From: Desulforapulum autotrophicum HRM2
GTDB taxonomy: Bacteria; Desulfobacterota; Desulfobacteria; Desulfobacterales; Desulfobacteraceae
DNA length: 64,000 nucleotides
Assembly: GCF_000020365.1 (NCBI RefSeq)
Contig: NC_012108.1
Coordinates: forward strand, 2,852,001-2,916,000
Direction of reading: 5' to 3'
In this document: positions 26,506 through 36,190 of the stretch, piece after piece
Layout: each line of letters begins with the position of its first letter
How positions within the stretch are numbered: position 1 is the first letter of the stretch
The notes under the pieces: generated by a model
Database searches by the model: none
What the model saw: only the letters and a program-made list of their open reading frames with translations
Told to the model about the DNA's origin: nothing
Program-made: the position numbers and the translations under genes

Positions 26506-27381
26506 ATGCGTAAAGGAATTATACTTGCCGGCGGCTCAGGAAGCCGGCTATATCCCCTGACCTATTCAGTGAGTAAACAACTGATGCCTGTTTATGACAA
26601 GCCGATGATCTACTATCCCTTGTCGACATTGATGCTTTCAGGTATTACACAGATCCTGATCATCACCACCCCCCAGGATCTCAACAGTTTCAAGCATCTT
26701 CTGGGTGATGGATCCCAATGGGGAATCTCCCTGGAGTATGCTGTCCAGCCCTCCCCGGACGGACTTGCCCAGGCATTTATCATTGGAGAAGAATTTATCC
26801 AAAATGACCCTGTCACACTGGTCCTGGGCGATAATATCTTCCATGGTGAAGGGTTGTCAGACCGCCTGCAGGTCATTGCAAAAAAAGAAAAGGGTGCAAC
26901 CGTTTTTGGATATTATGTCAAAGATCCCAAACGGTATGGCGTTGTTGGATTTGACAGCAATGGCTGTGCCACAAGCCTGGAAGAAAAACCCGAAGTTCCA
27001 AAGTCCAACTATGCCGTTACCGGACTTTATTTTTACGATAATGATGTGGTCCGGATTGCCAAAGGAATCAAACCTTCTGCCCGGGGAGAGCTTGAAATAA
27101 CAGACGTAAACAAAGTCTATCTCCGGCAGGGCAATTTAAAGGTAGAATTGTTCAGCCGGGGAACGGCCTGGCTTGATACCGGCACCCACGAATCCCTGCT
27201 GGATGCAGCCACCTTTATCAGGGTTGTGGTCGACCGCCAGGGGTTAAAAATTGCCTGCCCCGAAGAGATCGCGTTCAGGATGAAACTCATCAATGCAGAA
27301 CAATTGAAAAGATTGGCAGAACCCATGAAGAAAAATGGCTATGGCCAATACCTCTTAGACCTTTTACACAAAACAAGATAA
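26506..27381 (+). CDS. rmlA: Glucose-1-phosphate thymidylyltransferase
   Basis: The 291-residue enzyme makes dTDP-glucose from dTTP and glucose-1-phosphate, the first step to dTDP-L-rhamnose. It has the nucleotide-binding [13 protein letters not shown] (8-20), the conserved [24 protein letters not shown] and [20 protein letters not shown]. Full family length. It is followed four bases later by rmlC. rmlB and rmlD are not in the window. The pair sits between R4 and R5, and a broken second copy of the same pair lies at 29.8 kb. Confidence 0.96.
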   Translation: MRKGIILAGGSGSRLYPLTYSVSKQLMPVYDKPMIYYPLSTLMLSGITQILIITTPQDLNSFKHLLGDGSQWGISLEYAVQPSPDGLAQAFIIGEEFIQNDPVTLVLGDNIFHGEGLSDRLQVIAKKEKGATVFGYYVKDPKRYGVVGFDSNGCATSLEEKPEVPKSNYAVTGLYFYDNDVVRIAKGIKPSARGELEITDVNKVYLRQGNLKVELFSRGTAWLDTGTHESLLDAATFIRVVVDRQGLKIACPEEIAFRMKLINAEQLKRLAEPMKKNGYGQYLLDLLHKTR

Positions 27382-27385
27382 ACGA

Positions 27386-27934
27386 ATGAAATATACCCAG
27401 CTCAGCATACCCGAGGTTGTATTGATCACCCCCCAAGTTTTTGGGGACCACCGGGGATTCTTCATGGAAACCTTCCGGGACGACGAATTTAAAGAAAATG
27501 TAGCCCATGCAACCTTTGTCCAGGACAACCACAGTAAATCCACCCAAAACATTCTGAGGGGTCTCCACTACCAGATCAAACACCCCCAGGGCAAACTTGT
27601 CCGGGTGATCTCGGGTGAAGTCTTTGATGTGGCCGTTGACATACGTAAATCTTCCCCGTTTTTTGGACGCTGGTCAGGTGCAACCCTTTCAGCAGAAAAC
27701 AAAAATATGCTATGGATTCCACCAGGATTTGCCCATGGCTTTTATGTCCTGAGCAATGAAGCAGAATTTACATATAAATGCACTGACTACTATGCGCCGG
27801 AACACGAAAGGTCCATCCGATGGGATGATCCTTCCATTGCAATTGACTGGCCCATCATCCATGGCACAGTGCCAATATTGTCACAAAAAGATAAAGAGGG
27901 ATCAACCTTTGGTGACGCAGAGGTGTTTTCATAA
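27386..27934 (+). CDS. rmlC: dTDP-4-dehydrorhamnose 3,5-epimerase, copy 1
   Basis: The 182-residue cupin enzyme epimerises dTDP-4-keto-6-deoxyglucose. Conserved are VFGDHRGFFMETFRDDEF, the catalytic His in LRGLHYQ, GEVFDVAVDIRKSSP and PPGFAHGFYVL. It differs from copy 2 at many positions, more than the two rmlA copies differ, although the two genes travel together. It is followed by R5. Confidence 0.95.
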   Translation: MKYTQLSIPEVVLITPQVFGDHRGFFMETFRDDEFKENVAHATFVQDNHSKSTQNILRGLHYQIKHPQGKLVRVISGEVFDVAVDIRKSSPFFGRWSGATLSAENKNMLWIPPGFAHGFYVLSNEAEFTYKCTDYYAPEHERSIRWDDPSIAIDWPIIHGTVPILSQKDKEGSTFGDAEVFS

Positions 27935-27977
27935 AAAAGATCCCAGATTTGAAACAAGAGAATCCCCCCTTTACCCC

Positions 27978-28009
27978 CCAATAACACCAATAAGCCAAGC
28001 CTGACCCCA
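27978..28009 (+). repeat. 32-bp cassette repeat, copy R5
   Basis: Exact match to R1, 43 bp after the rmlC stop. The next start codon is embedded in the degenerate tandem motif CCCCCAACATGAAA. Confidence 0.92.
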
Positions 28010-28028
28010 ACATGATGATGCCCCCAAC

Positions 28029-29468
28029 ATGAAAGTATCTGACTTAACCTGGGACCCATTTATCTACCCAAGGGCAAACAAAAGCCAGAAGACCATCACT
28101 GCCTATGTTGAAGCCCTTGGCAGCGGGGCTCAATTTCCGCCCATCAAGGTTCAAAGGGTGTTTAACTATGACGATGGTGATCGCTCAGCCATCTTCACCC
28201 TGGTCATAGACGGCATCCACCGCTGGTTTGCGTTTCAGGAAAAGGGAATTAAGGCGATTGAAGTTGTTGAGTGGCAGACTACTGCCCTTGATTACAAGGA
28301 ACACAAAACAGCCCTTCTCCTTGAATCGGCTGTCTGCAATATCAGCCATGGGGATCGTTTAAACACCAGCGATAAAAAGCGGACTGCCCGTGTGATTGCA
28401 GAAAGTGACCCGGAGAGCAAATGGACGGAGTCTGCCCTGGCAGAGAAACTCGGTGTTCGTCAACAGACTGTAAACGGGTGGATCTCAGATATCCGTGCCA
28501 GGCAGAAAACAAACCGGAACAGCACGATTCTCCGTTTAAGCCGCCTTGGATGGATTCAGGAAAAAATTTCTGACGTAATGGGTGTGAGCCAAAACCGCAT
28601 ATCCGAAATTATCGGAAATACCATTTTTGGTAATTTCGATAATTTGATCGCCCAGGGCCATGATATGGAATATATTGCCCGGCATTTCCAGATGGACCTG
28701 TCCCTTGCCTGGGCCCTGAGGCTTACTGGTAAAAAAGACCAGGAAAAATTCAAAGCCCTTGGGTGGGGACTTCGCACCTGGGACCAGTGGTCGTTTAACG
28801 AATGTGACCAGCGATTCGGAGAGGATTGGCCAGGCAGAATACCGGCCCAGCTGGTTGCCCACACTCTGTTTTATTACACAAAACCCGGCGACCTTGTGCT
28901 TGATCCCATGGCCGGAGGAGGTGTGGTGCCGGATGTCTGCCTGATCTTTGAAAGAAAATGCCAGGCCTTTGATCTTGCAACCCAGGAAAATCGACCCGAG
29001 ATAGAGTATCACCATTGGAATCCGCAAAAGAAGAAATGGCCCGCCACAAAAAAGCCGGACCTGATTTTTTTCGATCCCCCCTATTTCACCAAAAAGAAAA
29101 AAGCATACAAGGAAAAGGCAACCAGGCAAACCCCGTCCATCTCTTCGTATAAAAAAAAAGATTATGAGCAATTTTTCAGGGCTTTTTTCCTCCTGGCCCG
29201 GGAAAACACAAAACAAACCCGCATGGCCTTTCTCAATGCAGACTGGTACGATTTTGAATCCACACCCGCCCCACTGGAGGATCCCGATAAATCCATCACC
29301 ATATTTGATTTTCACAGACTTTTGTCAAAAACGGGGTGGAGAACCATCCGCCGAATAGAAACACCCCTGTCATCGGCCCGTATGAGTGGGAACCAGGTGC
29401 AAAAAATGCAAAATCTACAAATTTTAGGAACCACTGGCAGAACGCTTTTAATCGCAAAAAAAGTATAG
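28029..29468 (+). CDS. ParB-like / DNA methyltransferase fusion protein
   Basis: The 479-residue product joins an N-terminal ParB/sulfiredoxin-like domain (VIDGIHRWFAF, about 59-69), a central helix-turn-helix region (about 132-200: SALAEKLGVRQQTVNGWISD, and MGVSQNRISEII), and a C-terminal SAM-dependent methyltransferase with DPMAGGG (292-298) and DPPYF (349-353), as in N6-adenine/N4-cytosine enzymes. No restriction nuclease is adjacent, so it may be an orphan or regulatory methyltransferase, possibly plasmid- or phage-derived. It starts directly after R5 without a ribosome site. Confidence 0.72.
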   Translation: MKVSDLTWDPFIYPRANKSQKTITAYVEALGSGAQFPPIKVQRVFNYDDGDRSAIFTLVIDGIHRWFAFQEKGIKAIEVVEWQTTALDYKEHKTALLLESAVCNISHGDRLNTSDKKRTARVIAESDPESKWTESALAEKLGVRQQTVNGWISDIRARQKTNRNSTILRLSRLGWIQEKISDVMGVSQNRISEIIGNTIFGNFDNLIAQGHDMEYIARHFQMDLSLAWALRLTGKKDQEKFKALGWGLRTWDQWSFNECDQRFGEDWPGRIPAQLVAHTLFYYTKPGDLVLDPMAGGGVVPDVCLIFERKCQAFDLATQENRPEIEYHHWNPQKKKWPATKKPDLIFFDPPYFTKKKKAYKEKATRQTPSISSYKKKDYEQFFRAFFLLARENTKQTRMAFLNADWYDFESTPAPLEDPDKSITIFDFHRLLSKTGWRTIRRIETPLSSARMSGNQVQKMQNLQILGTTGRTLLIAKKV

Positions 29469-29478
29469 GGAGATTGTC

Positions 29479-29739
29479 ATGAAATTACTGGAATGGGAAG
29501 TAAATGAAGACAGTTAGCAGGAGCAGATTCTAATCCCTGAAGCAATAAGAACCCTTGCAGCAAAAGAGGGGATCAGTACTGAAAACAAACAGAAAGTAGC
29601 CGCCCGGATACAGAACCTCAATACTGGAGAAGTATACATTGGACGACTGGCTATTACTGGAAATAATCAGCTTTATCTGCCAACAGAAATTCAAAAGATG
29701 CTCGTAAAATCAGGTCGGATAAGAATACAACTGGTGTGA
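29479..29739 (+). pseudogene. Small gene after the methyltransferase with an in-frame amber codon
   Basis: A frame of 87 codons runs from ATG at 29479 to TGA at 29737, broken only by TAG at 29515-29517 (codon 13), inside EDS-stop-QEQILIP. The rest (VAARIQNLNTGEVYIGRLAI and LPTEIQKMLVKSGRI) reads as a normal protein I do not recognise. A CAG-to-TAG change would restore it. It starts 10 bp after the methyltransferase stop and R6 follows 15 bp after its own stop, so it belongs to that unit. Pyrrolysine read-through is conceivable but unsupported. Confidence 0.6.
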
Positions 29740-29754
29740 ATTATTTCAATTATG

Positions 29755-29777
29755 CCAATAAGCCAAGCCTGACCCCA
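29755..29777 (+). repeat. 32-bp cassette repeat, copy R6 (5'-truncated)
   Basis: Only the last 23 bp of the unit are present. It follows the small broken gene by 15 bp and is joined within about ten bases to the truncated rmlA copy. Confidence 0.88.
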
Positions 29778-29785
29778 CTGACCTA

Positions 29786-30499
29786 CCCCCCCAGGATATA
29801 GACAACTTCAAGCATCTTCTGGGTGATGGTTCCCAATGGGGCATCTCCCTGGAGTATGCTGTTCAGCCCTCCCCGGACGGACTTGCCCAGGCATTTATCA
29901 TTGGAGAAGAATTTATTCAAAATGATCCTGTCACACTAGTTCTGGGCGATAATATCTTCCATGGTGAAGGTTTGTCAGACCGCCTGCAGGTCATTGCAAA
30001 AAAAGAAAAGGGTGCAACCGTTTTTGGATATTATGTCAAAGATCCCCGACTGTATGGCGTGGTTGGATTTGACAGCAATGGCAGTGCCACGAGCCTGGAA
30101 GAAAAACCCGATGTTCCTAAGTCCAGCTATGCAGTTACCGGACTTTATTTTTACGACAATGATGTCATCCGGATAGCCAAAGAGATCAAACCCTCTGCCC
30201 GGGGAGAACTTGAAATAACAGATGTAAACAAAGTCTATCTCCAGCAGGGTAATTTAAAGGTTGAGCTGTTCAGCCGGGGAACAGCCTGGCTTGATACCGG
30301 AACCCACGAGTCCCTATTGGATGCAGCCACCTTTATTCGAGTTGTGGTCGACCGCCAGGGGTTAAAAATTGCCTGCCCCGAAGAGATCGCGTTCAGGATG
30401 AAACTCATTGATGCTGAGCAATTGGAAACGTTAGCAGAACCCATGAAGAAAAATGGTTATGGCCAATACCTATTAGACCTTTTGAATAAAGCAAGATAA
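29786..30499 (+). pseudogene. rmlA: 5'-truncated second rmlA
   Basis: The sequence matches rmlA from residue 56 to the end, with nearly identical DNA at first. The first 55 residues, including the [13 protein letters not shown] nucleotide-binding loop, are missing, and the homology begins immediately after R6. An internal ATG (29972) leaves a 175-residue frame but without the active-site loop, so it cannot be a working thymidylyltransferase. The intact copy at 26.5 kb covers the function. Confidence 0.92.
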
Positions 30500-30503
30500 A
30501 AAA

Positions 30504-31052
30504 ATGGAATATACCCAGCTCAACATACCGGATGTTATTTTAATGGAACCCCAGGTATTCGGGGATCACCGGGGATTCTTCATGGAAACCTTTCGGGATG
30601 ACGAATTTAAACAAAAGGTGGTCCATACAACCTTTGTCCAGGATAACCACAGCAAATCCAGCCAGAACATTTTAAGGGGACTCCACTACCAGATCAAACA
30701 ACCCCAGGGTAAACTTGTCCAGGTGACTTCAGGTAAGGTCTTTGATGTGGCAGTTGATATAAGAAAATCTTCACCCTTTTTTGGAAAATGGTCAGGTGCA
30801 ACCCTTTCAGCAGAAAACAAAAAGATGCTCTGGGTTCCCCCGGGTTTTGCCCACGGTTTTTATGTGTTAAGTGATGAAGCAGAATTTACCTATAAATGTA
30901 CAGACTATTATGCGCCTGAACATGAAAGATCCATCCTGTGGAATGATCCTTCCATTGCCATTGATTGGCCCATTATCCATGGTGCATCTCCCATCTTATC
31001 TCAAAAGGATATCGACGGAGTAACCCTGGACAAGGCTGAGGTATTTGCATAA
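30504..31052 (+). CDS. rmlC: dTDP-4-dehydrorhamnose 3,5-epimerase, copy 2
   Basis: The 182-residue product is intact, with LRGLHYQIKQPQGKLVQV and PPGFAHGFYVLSDEAEF. It is highly similar to copy 1 but has diverged throughout, so the duplication is not recent or the copies came from different sources. It follows the truncated rmlA by four bases, the same spacing as in copy 1. No cassette repeat follows it. Confidence 0.94.
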   Translation: MEYTQLNIPDVILMEPQVFGDHRGFFMETFRDDEFKQKVVHTTFVQDNHSKSSQNILRGLHYQIKQPQGKLVQVTSGKVFDVAVDIRKSSPFFGKWSGATLSAENKKMLWVPPGFAHGFYVLSDEAEFTYKCTDYYAPEHERSILWNDPSIAIDWPIIHGASPILSQKDIDGVTLDKAEVFA

Positions 31053-31231
31053 AGGTTCTTTTTCATATCTCGAGAGCTTTGCATAATTAAGATTTTCTTC
31101 GGTCAAGATTCCTGGAACTTGGCTCGCTAAAAAGACAATAGCCGTGCAAAGGTTTCTGAGAGTGGTGTCCTGGCCCGACTTTTAAAGGAAGCCCCAAAAA
31201 CTTAATTTACCGAAGGAACATAAATCACTGA
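31053..31231 (+). other. Spacer with a 21-bp remnant of cysC and an unknown coding tail
   Basis: Positions 31103-31123 match 21938-21958 of sat-cysC exactly; in the parent this ends three bases before the point where the partial copy at 25152 begins. Downstream, a frame ending RAKVSESGVLARLLKEAP then stop (about 31140-31205) reads like the C-terminus of a lost protein that I do not recognise. Confidence 0.6.
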
Positions 31232-32365
31232 ATGAAATTAGCAATTGTTAGAACAGCTGCCGGCAGCTTGAAAACAACCCATTACAATGTTCAGGAAATT
31301 GGTTTGGGGCTGTCTCTAATTCGCCATGGTTTCAATGTAGACTTTTATTCTAAATTTTTAGACATTGATCATGTCACAACCTATGAGTGCATTGATGGCT
31401 GTGAGTTACGACTAATTCCCTTATCAGGAATATGTTTTAAGCAGATAACCTTTTATCCTGGTTTAATAAAAGAACTAACCTCTCAAAATTATGATGTCGT
31501 GCAGGTTCATGAAGATTCTCAGTTAATGTCGCCTATGATAGTAAAGAATCTTAAAAAAAACGATGTAAAAACAATTCTTTATCAGGGTATGTATAAAAAC
31601 CATAAAGGTATCGGAAGAATTTATCAGGTAGTTTTGGATTATATCTGGAAAAATATTACCATCAAAAATTCTGACCTTTGTTTAGCAAAAACGACTGCGG
31701 CAAAATCTTATCTCGAGGTCAAAAGGTATAAAAGAATTGAGGTTCAACCTATTGGCATAAATATCTTGAATAGTGAAAAAAAGTTCCCTTTATTTGATCA
31801 AATCAAGGGATTTAGAGAAAATTTTAGATTCGCTTTTTTTTATGTAGGTATCTTTGAACCCAGAAGAAACGTTATATTTCTGCTTGAATTGCTGAAAAAA
31901 TTTATTGACACGTTTGGAATGAGAGAAGCTTGCCTGATTGCGGTTGGGAAAGGACCAGATTTAAATAAATTCAAGCGAAAGATTAAAGACTTGCAGATAT
32001 CAAACAATGTTTTTCAAATAGATTCGATACCAAACGATCAATTACCCAAGATATACAAATTAACGGATATTTTTTTATTGCCATCTCAATATGAAATTTA
32101 TGGAATGGTTATTCTGGAAGCCTTGCTTTATGGCATTCCTGTGTTCTCAACAAAAAATGCAGGTGCTGTGGATATAATTAAAAAAGAAAAGTTTGGCATA
32201 TTGATGGATTTAGACCTCGATAACTGGTTTGAAAGACTCAATAGGTACCTTCATTCTAAATATATAGCAGATGAAAGATTTAAAAAGTTGAGAAGTCTAT
32301 TTATTTGCGATAATTTTTCTTGGGATATTCTTGCTGAGCGATATGTATATCTTGTGCGGCATTGA
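31232..32365 (+). CDS. Glycosyltransferase family 4-like protein
   Basis: The 377-residue product has the GT-B fold layout: N-terminal acceptor half with VQVHEDSQL, and a C-terminal donor-binding half with FFYVGIFEPRRNVIFLLELL, AVGKGPDLNKFKR, and LPSQYEIYGMVILEALLYGI (the E-x7-E region of GT4). It would add one sugar to the lipid-linked exopolysaccharide unit on the cytoplasmic side. It is the first gene of the AT-rich exopolysaccharide block. Donor and acceptor are unknown. Confidence 0.82.
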   Translation: MKLAIVRTAAGSLKTTHYNVQEIGLGLSLIRHGFNVDFYSKFLDIDHVTTYECIDGCELRLIPLSGICFKQITFYPGLIKELTSQNYDVVQVHEDSQLMSPMIVKNLKKNDVKTILYQGMYKNHKGIGRIYQVVLDYIWKNITIKNSDLCLAKTTAAKSYLEVKRYKRIEVQPIGINILNSEKKFPLFDQIKGFRENFRFAFFYVGIFEPRRNVIFLLELLKKFIDTFGMREACLIAVGKGPDLNKFKRKIKDLQISNNVFQIDSIPNDQLPKIYKLTDIFLLPSQYEIYGMVILEALLYGIPVFSTKNAGAVDIIKKEKFGILMDLDLDNWFERLNRYLHSKYIADERFKKLRSLFICDNFSWDILAERYVYLVRH

Positions 32366-32438
32366 AATTTTTTTACTGTATATTAGATAACGTCCGGGGT
32401 AAATAATCACTGTAAACCACCATACCAAACAAATCTTT

Positions 32439-33770
32439 ATGATTCAAAAAATAAAAAATAATGCCTCACTGTTAACCAGTAAATTAGATGTACATACGCG
32501 AAGCGTGTTAAAAAAATCAGCGGCATCAACCGTTGTAAAAGCTACCGGTATGCTCATTAGTGTTGTGGTAAGTATTTTTATTGGAAGGACTATCGGCGCT
32601 GATGGATTGGGAATAATCACTCTAAGTCATAAAGTTGCAAATATCCTTATTGCAGTAGGTCTGTTGGGCATATATCAGGTGATCATTAAGGAAGTGGCAA
32701 TTGCCCATAACAAAAACAATTTTGAGCACATTGGCAGCGTAATAAATACGGCCTATTGGCTAAACGGGTTATTTACCTTGGTACTCTCCGTTATATTTAT
32801 TCTGCTTTCGCCCTGGTTGGCCAATAATGTTTTCCACGAACCACGTTTAACATATCCACTTATGATCACTTTAGTCGTATCGACACCCCAAGTGTTTTCG
32901 AGAATCTATTCTGCCGCACTGATTGGTTACCATAAAATCTGGCAAAGCAATCTGGTAAATCAAGCATTAAGTATTGCAGTTACTGGGGGGCTGTTATTTG
33001 CAGCCTGGTTATCACAATGGACTATCACATTAAACATGGTTGCCGTTACCTATGCCATAGGATGGGTCTTCGTCACCTTAAGTGTTGGTATGTACTGGAG
33101 GACCCTATATACGCATGATACAAAAAGTACCCTGATACCGAAACAACTACTGGTAACATCAATGCCACTATTTTGGGTTACTGTTTCAACGATGGTGGTT
33201 ACAAGTTCAAGTGCTGTGATACTAGGGTGGCTGGAAAGTTCAAAAAATGTTGGGATTTTCACAACAGCAGCGCGTATTGCACTGCTGACAAGTTTCCTAC
33301 TACAGGTAACTAATGCCGCAATCTCACCAAAGTTAGCAGCCCTTTATGAAAGTAACAAAAAAGAAGAAATGGAAAAAATGGTCCAAAGAATTACTTTGGG
33401 ACTGGGTATCATTGGCCTTTTTCAAACCTTGTTTTTGGTTGTAGCCGGGCGATATATATTATCTTTGTGGGGTAATGAATTTGAAGAAGGATATTGGATT
33501 CTTATCATATTAAGCGTGGGACAACTCTTTAATATTGGAACAGGCGCTGCAGATACGCTTCTGGTTATGTGTGGACAAGAAAAAATCCAAAAAAACATCT
33601 CAATTATCTTTATGTGTTTCAATCTTGTAAGTAGTTTCATTTTTATTAAATATTATGGTATTTACGGGGCTGCAGTTGCAACTGCATTAACTGTGATAGG
33701 GCAGAATATCACCCGCTTAATTTTGGCAAAAACTAAAATTGGCATATCAACCATTTCAATATTTAAATAG
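32439..33770 (+). CDS. Polysaccharide flippase (Wzx/MATE-like)
   Basis: The 443-residue product has about twelve to fourteen hydrophobic segments. The N-terminal cytoplasmic stretch SVLKKSAASTVVKATGMLIS, followed by SIFIGRTIGADGLGIITLS, is typical of PST-type exporters. It would flip undecaprenyl-linked repeat units across the inner membrane. With the Wzy-like protein at 39.6 kb and the priming enzyme at 54.7 kb it defines a Wzx/Wzy pathway. Confidence 0.87.
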   Translation: MIQKIKNNASLLTSKLDVHTRSVLKKSAASTVVKATGMLISVVVSIFIGRTIGADGLGIITLSHKVANILIAVGLLGIYQVIIKEVAIAHNKNNFEHIGSVINTAYWLNGLFTLVLSVIFILLSPWLANNVFHEPRLTYPLMITLVVSTPQVFSRIYSAALIGYHKIWQSNLVNQALSIAVTGGLLFAAWLSQWTITLNMVAVTYAIGWVFVTLSVGMYWRTLYTHDTKSTLIPKQLLVTSMPLFWVTVSTMVVTSSSAVILGWLESSKNVGIFTTAARIALLTSFLLQVTNAAISPKLAALYESNKKEEMEKMVQRITLGLGIIGLFQTLFLVVAGRYILSLWGNEFEEGYWILIILSVGQLFNIGTGAADTLLVMCGQEKIQKNISIIFMCFNLVSSFIFIKYYGIYGAAVATALTVIGQNITRLILAKTKIGISTISIFK

Positions 33771-33837
33771 TTAATTTGAAGGCTTTAATTGGTGCATTGG
33801 TTATTATTCTATATTATAGAAATTGTAAGTGAGCTAT

Positions 33838-35022
33838 ATGTTAAAAAATATCGCAGAAACTAAAGACTTGATGGAAAGATGTTATGGGTGTCGAGCTTGT
33901 GAACAGATATGTAAAAATAATGCTATTCAAATTATCCTGAATAAAGAAGGTTTCTTATATCCTCAAATTGATATAAACAACTGTATTGAGTGTCGTCTAT
34001 GTATCAATGTTTGCCCAGTATTAGAGCATCCTAAGCAAGAAAATGATAAACCACTAAAGGTTTTCGCAGCATGGTCAAAAGATCATAAACGACGGGAATT
34101 TGCGACGTCTGGGGGAATGTTCTTTGAGATTGCACAAAAAACGATACAGAAGGGTGGTGTGGTTTTTGGCGCTGCTTATGATAGAAACTGGAATCTTGAA
34201 CACTCTAAAGCTGAAACTTTAGAAGGATGTGTAAAGTTTTGCGGATCTAAGTATGCCCAGAGTAATACGAAACTTACCTATTCAGAGGTTAAGCAATACC
34301 TTGAGGATGGCAGGTTCGTTTATTACACTGGAACGCCATGTCAAATTGCCGGACTGAAAAATTTTTTAAAGTCTGATCATCCATATTTAATAACCTCCGA
34401 TATTGTATGTCATGGAACGCCGAGTAATCTTCTTTTCAAAAAAGAAATTCTCTGGCGAGAAACCCAGAAAGGCAAAAGAATTGAGTCTCTATCATACCGA
34501 AACAAAGACAGGTTCGGCTGGGGATATGATTGCAAGATAATATGGTATAATGGAAAAATAGAGTATGAGGATTCTTGCAACAGTCCTTTTTTTAACGGGT
34601 TTTGGGAGAACAAAACCCTTCGAAAGTCTTGTTATGCCTGTCAATTTGCCAGTATCCCTCGAATGGGAGATATTACTTTGGCCGATTTCTGGGGGGTAAA
34701 AAAACATGTTAAAAGGATACGGCATACTGGCAAAGGCGTATCGATGATACTGGTAAATTCGAAAAAAGGCGAACAGTTATTGCAGACCCTTGATAATGTA
34801 GAGTTCCATAATTCCGATCTACATACAGCTTTGAGTGTACAGGCACATCTATCAAGACCGGTTAAACAGCCCGCCTCAAGAAACCGGATATATGATGAGG
34901 CCTATACTGAGGAATACGGCCATTTTGCAAGATACAATATAGTGTCAAGCCGAATCGCTGAGTTAAAAAGGCACCTAAGGAATTTTATAAAACGAATTAT
35001 CTTGTGGAAATACTGGAAATAA
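33838..35022 (+). CDS. Coenzyme F420 hydrogenase/dehydrogenase beta-subunit-like protein
   Basis: The 394-residue product has two ferredoxin-type 4Fe-4S motifs near the N-terminus (CYGCRACEQICKNNAI and CIECRLCINVCPV), then the FrhB-like domain with FATSGGMFFEIAQ, YTGTPCQIAGLKNFL and SDIVCHGTPSN. The ATG at 33838 is preferred over an upstream GTG because AAGTGAG precedes it. Members of this group commonly sit beside polysaccharide pyruvyltransferases, as here (three bases apart). They may modify a sugar by redox chemistry; F420 use is unproven. Confidence 0.85.
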   Translation: MLKNIAETKDLMERCYGCRACEQICKNNAIQIILNKEGFLYPQIDINNCIECRLCINVCPVLEHPKQENDKPLKVFAAWSKDHKRREFATSGGMFFEIAQKTIQKGGVVFGAAYDRNWNLEHSKAETLEGCVKFCGSKYAQSNTKLTYSEVKQYLEDGRFVYYTGTPCQIAGLKNFLKSDHPYLITSDIVCHGTPSNLLFKKEILWRETQKGKRIESLSYRNKDRFGWGYDCKIIWYNGKIEYEDSCNSPFFNGFWENKTLRKSCYACQFASIPRMGDITLADFWGVKKHVKRIRHTGKGVSMILVNSKKGEQLLQTLDNVEFHNSDLHTALSVQAHLSRPVKQPASRNRIYDEAYTEEYGHFARYNIVSSRIAELKRHLRNFIKRIILWKYWK

Positions 35023-35025
35023 AAG

Positions 35026-36141
35026 ATGATAAAAAGTTTAATTTTTTACAAGACAACCGCTGCAGTCGATAATACCGGTGAAGTTTTAATTTACAAGAGT
35101 TTGTTGGAACAGCTTCGGCAATATGGTGATGTTATTGTTGATGACAGACACAAGATGTATGCCATGTTCCATAAATGGATGGGGGTTGAAAACAATGAAC
35201 GGCTAAGTCGTTTCTCCGACCGTTCTTTTATTGCAAGTATGATACTTGAAGCTATTAAAGGCCTTGTAATAAAAAGGCAGGTTGCCTTTGTCACAGGAGT
35301 CGGTGAACATAAATATACTACGATAAAATCTGCTGTTAAAAATCTGCTGGCAGCCTGTTTCTTGGCTCTTCTGAAGGTATTGCGAGTTAAAGTTGTGAGA
35401 ATAGGTATGTCAATTCAGTTAGCTGGCAGGTTGACGAGGGATTCTGAGAAGATCCTCTCAATTTTTGTAGACCATTATTATGTTCGGGATTCATTATCAC
35501 AGGAGCACTGTCTGAAAGCAGGTATTAAAAAGGTTAAAGTAGCACCAGACCTGTCATGGGGTTATGCTGTTAACCAAAACAGTTGGCCAAAAAATAGCAC
35601 ACAGATAACGAATATAATGTTTTCTTTTAGATCATCAATATACAACGATGATTTGAAAAAAATTGAATCTCTGAAAGTTGCCATCCGATTTCTTGCAGAT
35701 TATATAAATTCCAATTTTGATTGCAACATATATATAAGCTATCAGGTAACACAGGACAAAGCCTTTGCAGAGGAAGTGTGTCGATATTTGGCTATATATT
35801 TTGACAATATTTCGTTCGTTAAAGAGCAGGTTACCCTTGATAACGCAGCTGAATATTACGGAAATGCAAACGTGGTGTTCAGCAATCGCCTTCATGCTTT
35901 ATTGCTTGCCTATAAATTTGGTGCATTACCAATAGGTATAATTGATGTACCATTGCAGCAGAAAATCGTCGGAATTTTCAAAGACATTGGCTTTCCAGAG
36001 CTTCTCTATCACATTGATGAAATAAAAAGTATCTCCATCTCCGAAAATGACATTGATGAGACAGTTCAGGCCATTAAAAATGTAGAAAAAAATAATACCA
36101 GGATTTTGAATGAAATTTTTGTTAAAATTTTTAAGCCGTAA
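35026..36141 (+). CDS. Polysaccharide pyruvyl transferase family protein
   Basis: The 371-residue product belongs to the CsaB/PssM-type group. Visible are NTGEVLIYKSLLEQL near the N-terminus, KVAPDLSWGYAVN (in place of the usual DPxF/Y after the DxA-type motif), and ANVVFSNRLHALLLAYKFGA, the conserved S-x-R-x-H motif. The family transfers pyruvate from phosphoenolpyruvate to sugars as a ketal, giving the polymer negative charge. It is coupled with the F420-like gene upstream. Confidence 0.82.
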   Translation: MIKSLIFYKTTAAVDNTGEVLIYKSLLEQLRQYGDVIVDDRHKMYAMFHKWMGVENNERLSRFSDRSFIASMILEAIKGLVIKRQVAFVTGVGEHKYTTIKSAVKNLLAACFLALLKVLRVKVVRIGMSIQLAGRLTRDSEKILSIFVDHYYVRDSLSQEHCLKAGIKKVKVAPDLSWGYAVNQNSWPKNSTQITNIMFSFRSSIYNDDLKKIESLKVAIRFLADYINSNFDCNIYISYQVTQDKAFAEEVCRYLAIYFDNISFVKEQVTLDNAAEYYGNANVVFSNRLHALLLAYKFGALPIGIIDVPLQQKIVGIFKDIGFPELLYHIDEIKSISISENDIDETVQAIKNVEKNNTRILNEIFVKIFKP

Positions 36142-36190
36142 GTTGTTTTTACAAAAAAAGAATAACCCTTAAACCTTATTTTATTATACT

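Noticed and set aside
29515-29517. Pyrrolysine codon in the small gene after the methyltransferase
   Set aside because: No downstream PYLIS-like stem and no pyl genes in view; a simple CAG-to-TAG mutation explains it better.
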